Assembly (NCBI RefSeq): GCF_004361855.1
Contig: NZ_SNWQ01000002.1
Location: 558,001 to 622,000, forward strand
Direction: 5' to 3'
From: Kribbella caucasensis
Lineage (GTDB): Bacteria; Actinomycetota; Actinomycetes; Propionibacteriales; Kribbellaceae
DNA length: 64,000 nucleotides
The notes under the pieces are model-generated. The model searched no databases. It saw nothing but the letters and a program-made list of their open reading frames with translations, and was not told the DNA's origin. This document shows, piece by piece, positions 63,420 to 64,000 of this stretch (its first letter is position 1; every line of letters begins with the position of its first letter). The translations under genes and the position numbers were made by a program.

Positions 63420-64000
63420 GTGACGGCTGATCGAGCTGGGCAGCGCTGGTTGGTACTGGTGATCCGGATCCCGACCGAGCCGTCGCGGCATCGGGTCGCG
63501 GTCTGGCGGGAACTGCGGAAGGCGGGCGCGCTCTCGCTCGGGCAGGGTGTGTGGGCGGTGCCGGATCTGCCGGTGTTCGCTGCTGGGATCGAGCATGCGG
63601 TGGAGTTGGCCGAGCGGGCCGAAGGGGAGGCGACGATCCTCGCGGCGGCGGGGCGGAGTGAGGCTGACTCGGCTCGGTTCGCGGCGTTGTTCGATGCCGC
63701 GCGGGAGGCGGACTGGACCGAGTTCCTGGCCGACTGCGGGAAGTTCGAGGTCGAGATCGCGAAGGAGATCCAGATCGAGAAGTTCACCCTGGCCGAGCTC
63801 GAGGAGGAGGAACAGAGCCTGGAGCGCCTGCGCCGGTGGCACCGCGACCTGACCGCCCGCGACGTCTTCGGCAGCCCCCTCGCCCCGGACGCAACAGCCC
63901 GCCTGAAGCAGTGCGCGGAGATCTGCGAGGACTACGCCGACAGAGTCTTCCAACACCTCCACGAAACCCCCGTGGGCGGGGTGGAAGTGGGTGCTACCGA
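63420..64000 (+). CDS. ChrB-like protein, N-terminal part (runs off the right edge)
   Basis: An open frame of 193 codons starts at GTG 63420 and has no stop before the window ends. The N-terminus RWLVLVIRIPTEPSRHRVAVW-type strand (about residues 10-29) followed by WRELRKAGALSLGQGVWAVPD (about 29-49, quoted in part) resembles the N-terminal domain of ChrB. ChrB proteins regulate chromate-efflux genes, and related proteins occur without chrA. A helical, Glu-rich region follows (about 110-140). TACATT (63407-63412) lies at leaderless spacing from the GTG. Whether a chromate transporter follows cannot be seen. Confidence 0.75.
   Translation, partial: MTADRAGQRWLVLVIRIPTEPSRHRVAVWRELRKAGALSLGQGVWAVPDLPVFAAGIEHAVELAERAEGEATILAAAGRSEADSARFAALFDAAREADWTEFLADCGKFEVEIAKEIQIEKFTLAELEEEEQSLERLRRWHRDLTARDVFGSPLAPDATARLKQCAEICEDYADRVFQHLHETPVGGVEVGAT

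Overview
The window is chromosomal DNA of a high-GC actinobacterium. The evidence is strong G/C bias at third codon positions, frequent GTG and TTG starts, several likely leaderless genes, an HU protein with a lysine/alanine/proline tail, cofC for coenzyme F420, an IclR regulator divergent from leuCD, and a DUF222-HNH protein. The gene content fits a Nocardioidaceae/Kribbellaceae-like soil organism. That placement is an inference from gene content, not a sequence match.

A housekeeping backbone runs left to right: gltX, tRNA-Gln and tRNA-Glu, the IclR regulator, leuC-leuD, corA, hupB, cofC, plsC-like, gpsA, ddl, DUF3515, a small Lrp/AsnC protein, thiL, thiD and rpmB. This order is familiar from Streptomyces and other actinobacteria. 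Accessory blocks interrupt it at three places. Block 1 (about 6.7-15.9 kb) holds a toxin-antitoxin pair, a 2H phosphoesterase, a two-gene ABC exporter and a four-gene signalling set: one intact histidine kinase, one apparently inactive kinase-like membrane protein, a receiver-only regulator and a NarL-type regulator. Block 2 (24.6-39.6 kb) holds hydrolases, AraC, ROK, DeoR and LuxR regulators, a Gfo/Idh/MocA dehydrogenase with a TIM-barrel isomerase, two methyltransferases, two MFS transporters and a Cys/Met-metabolism PLP enzyme. Block 3 (44.1-61.3 kb) holds ROK, HAD and MFS genes, a DUF222-HNH protein with repeated upstream palindromes, TetR/SDR, a cysteine-dioxygenase-like protein with a divergent MocR regulator, and a sugar-uptake locus. 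That locus has a GxGYxYP protein, a HAD phosphatase, a binding protein, two permeases and a dehydrogenase fused to an aldo/keto reductase.

The left edge (0-2.8 kb) has a truncated Fic gene under a double palindrome, a methyltransferase gene broken by a single-base frameshift, and a glycosylase/acetyltransferase pair. The right edge has an RlmM-like methyltransferase with a collagen-like repeat inserted in its catalytic domain, and the start of a ChrB-like gene that runs off the window.

The non-coding signals most worth following are a nested stem-loop leader upstream of corA, a 97-bp double inverted repeat downstream of rpmB, the tandem operator at fic, and the TetR operator. I found no CRISPR array, rRNA, integrase, transposase or biosynthetic megasynthase gene.
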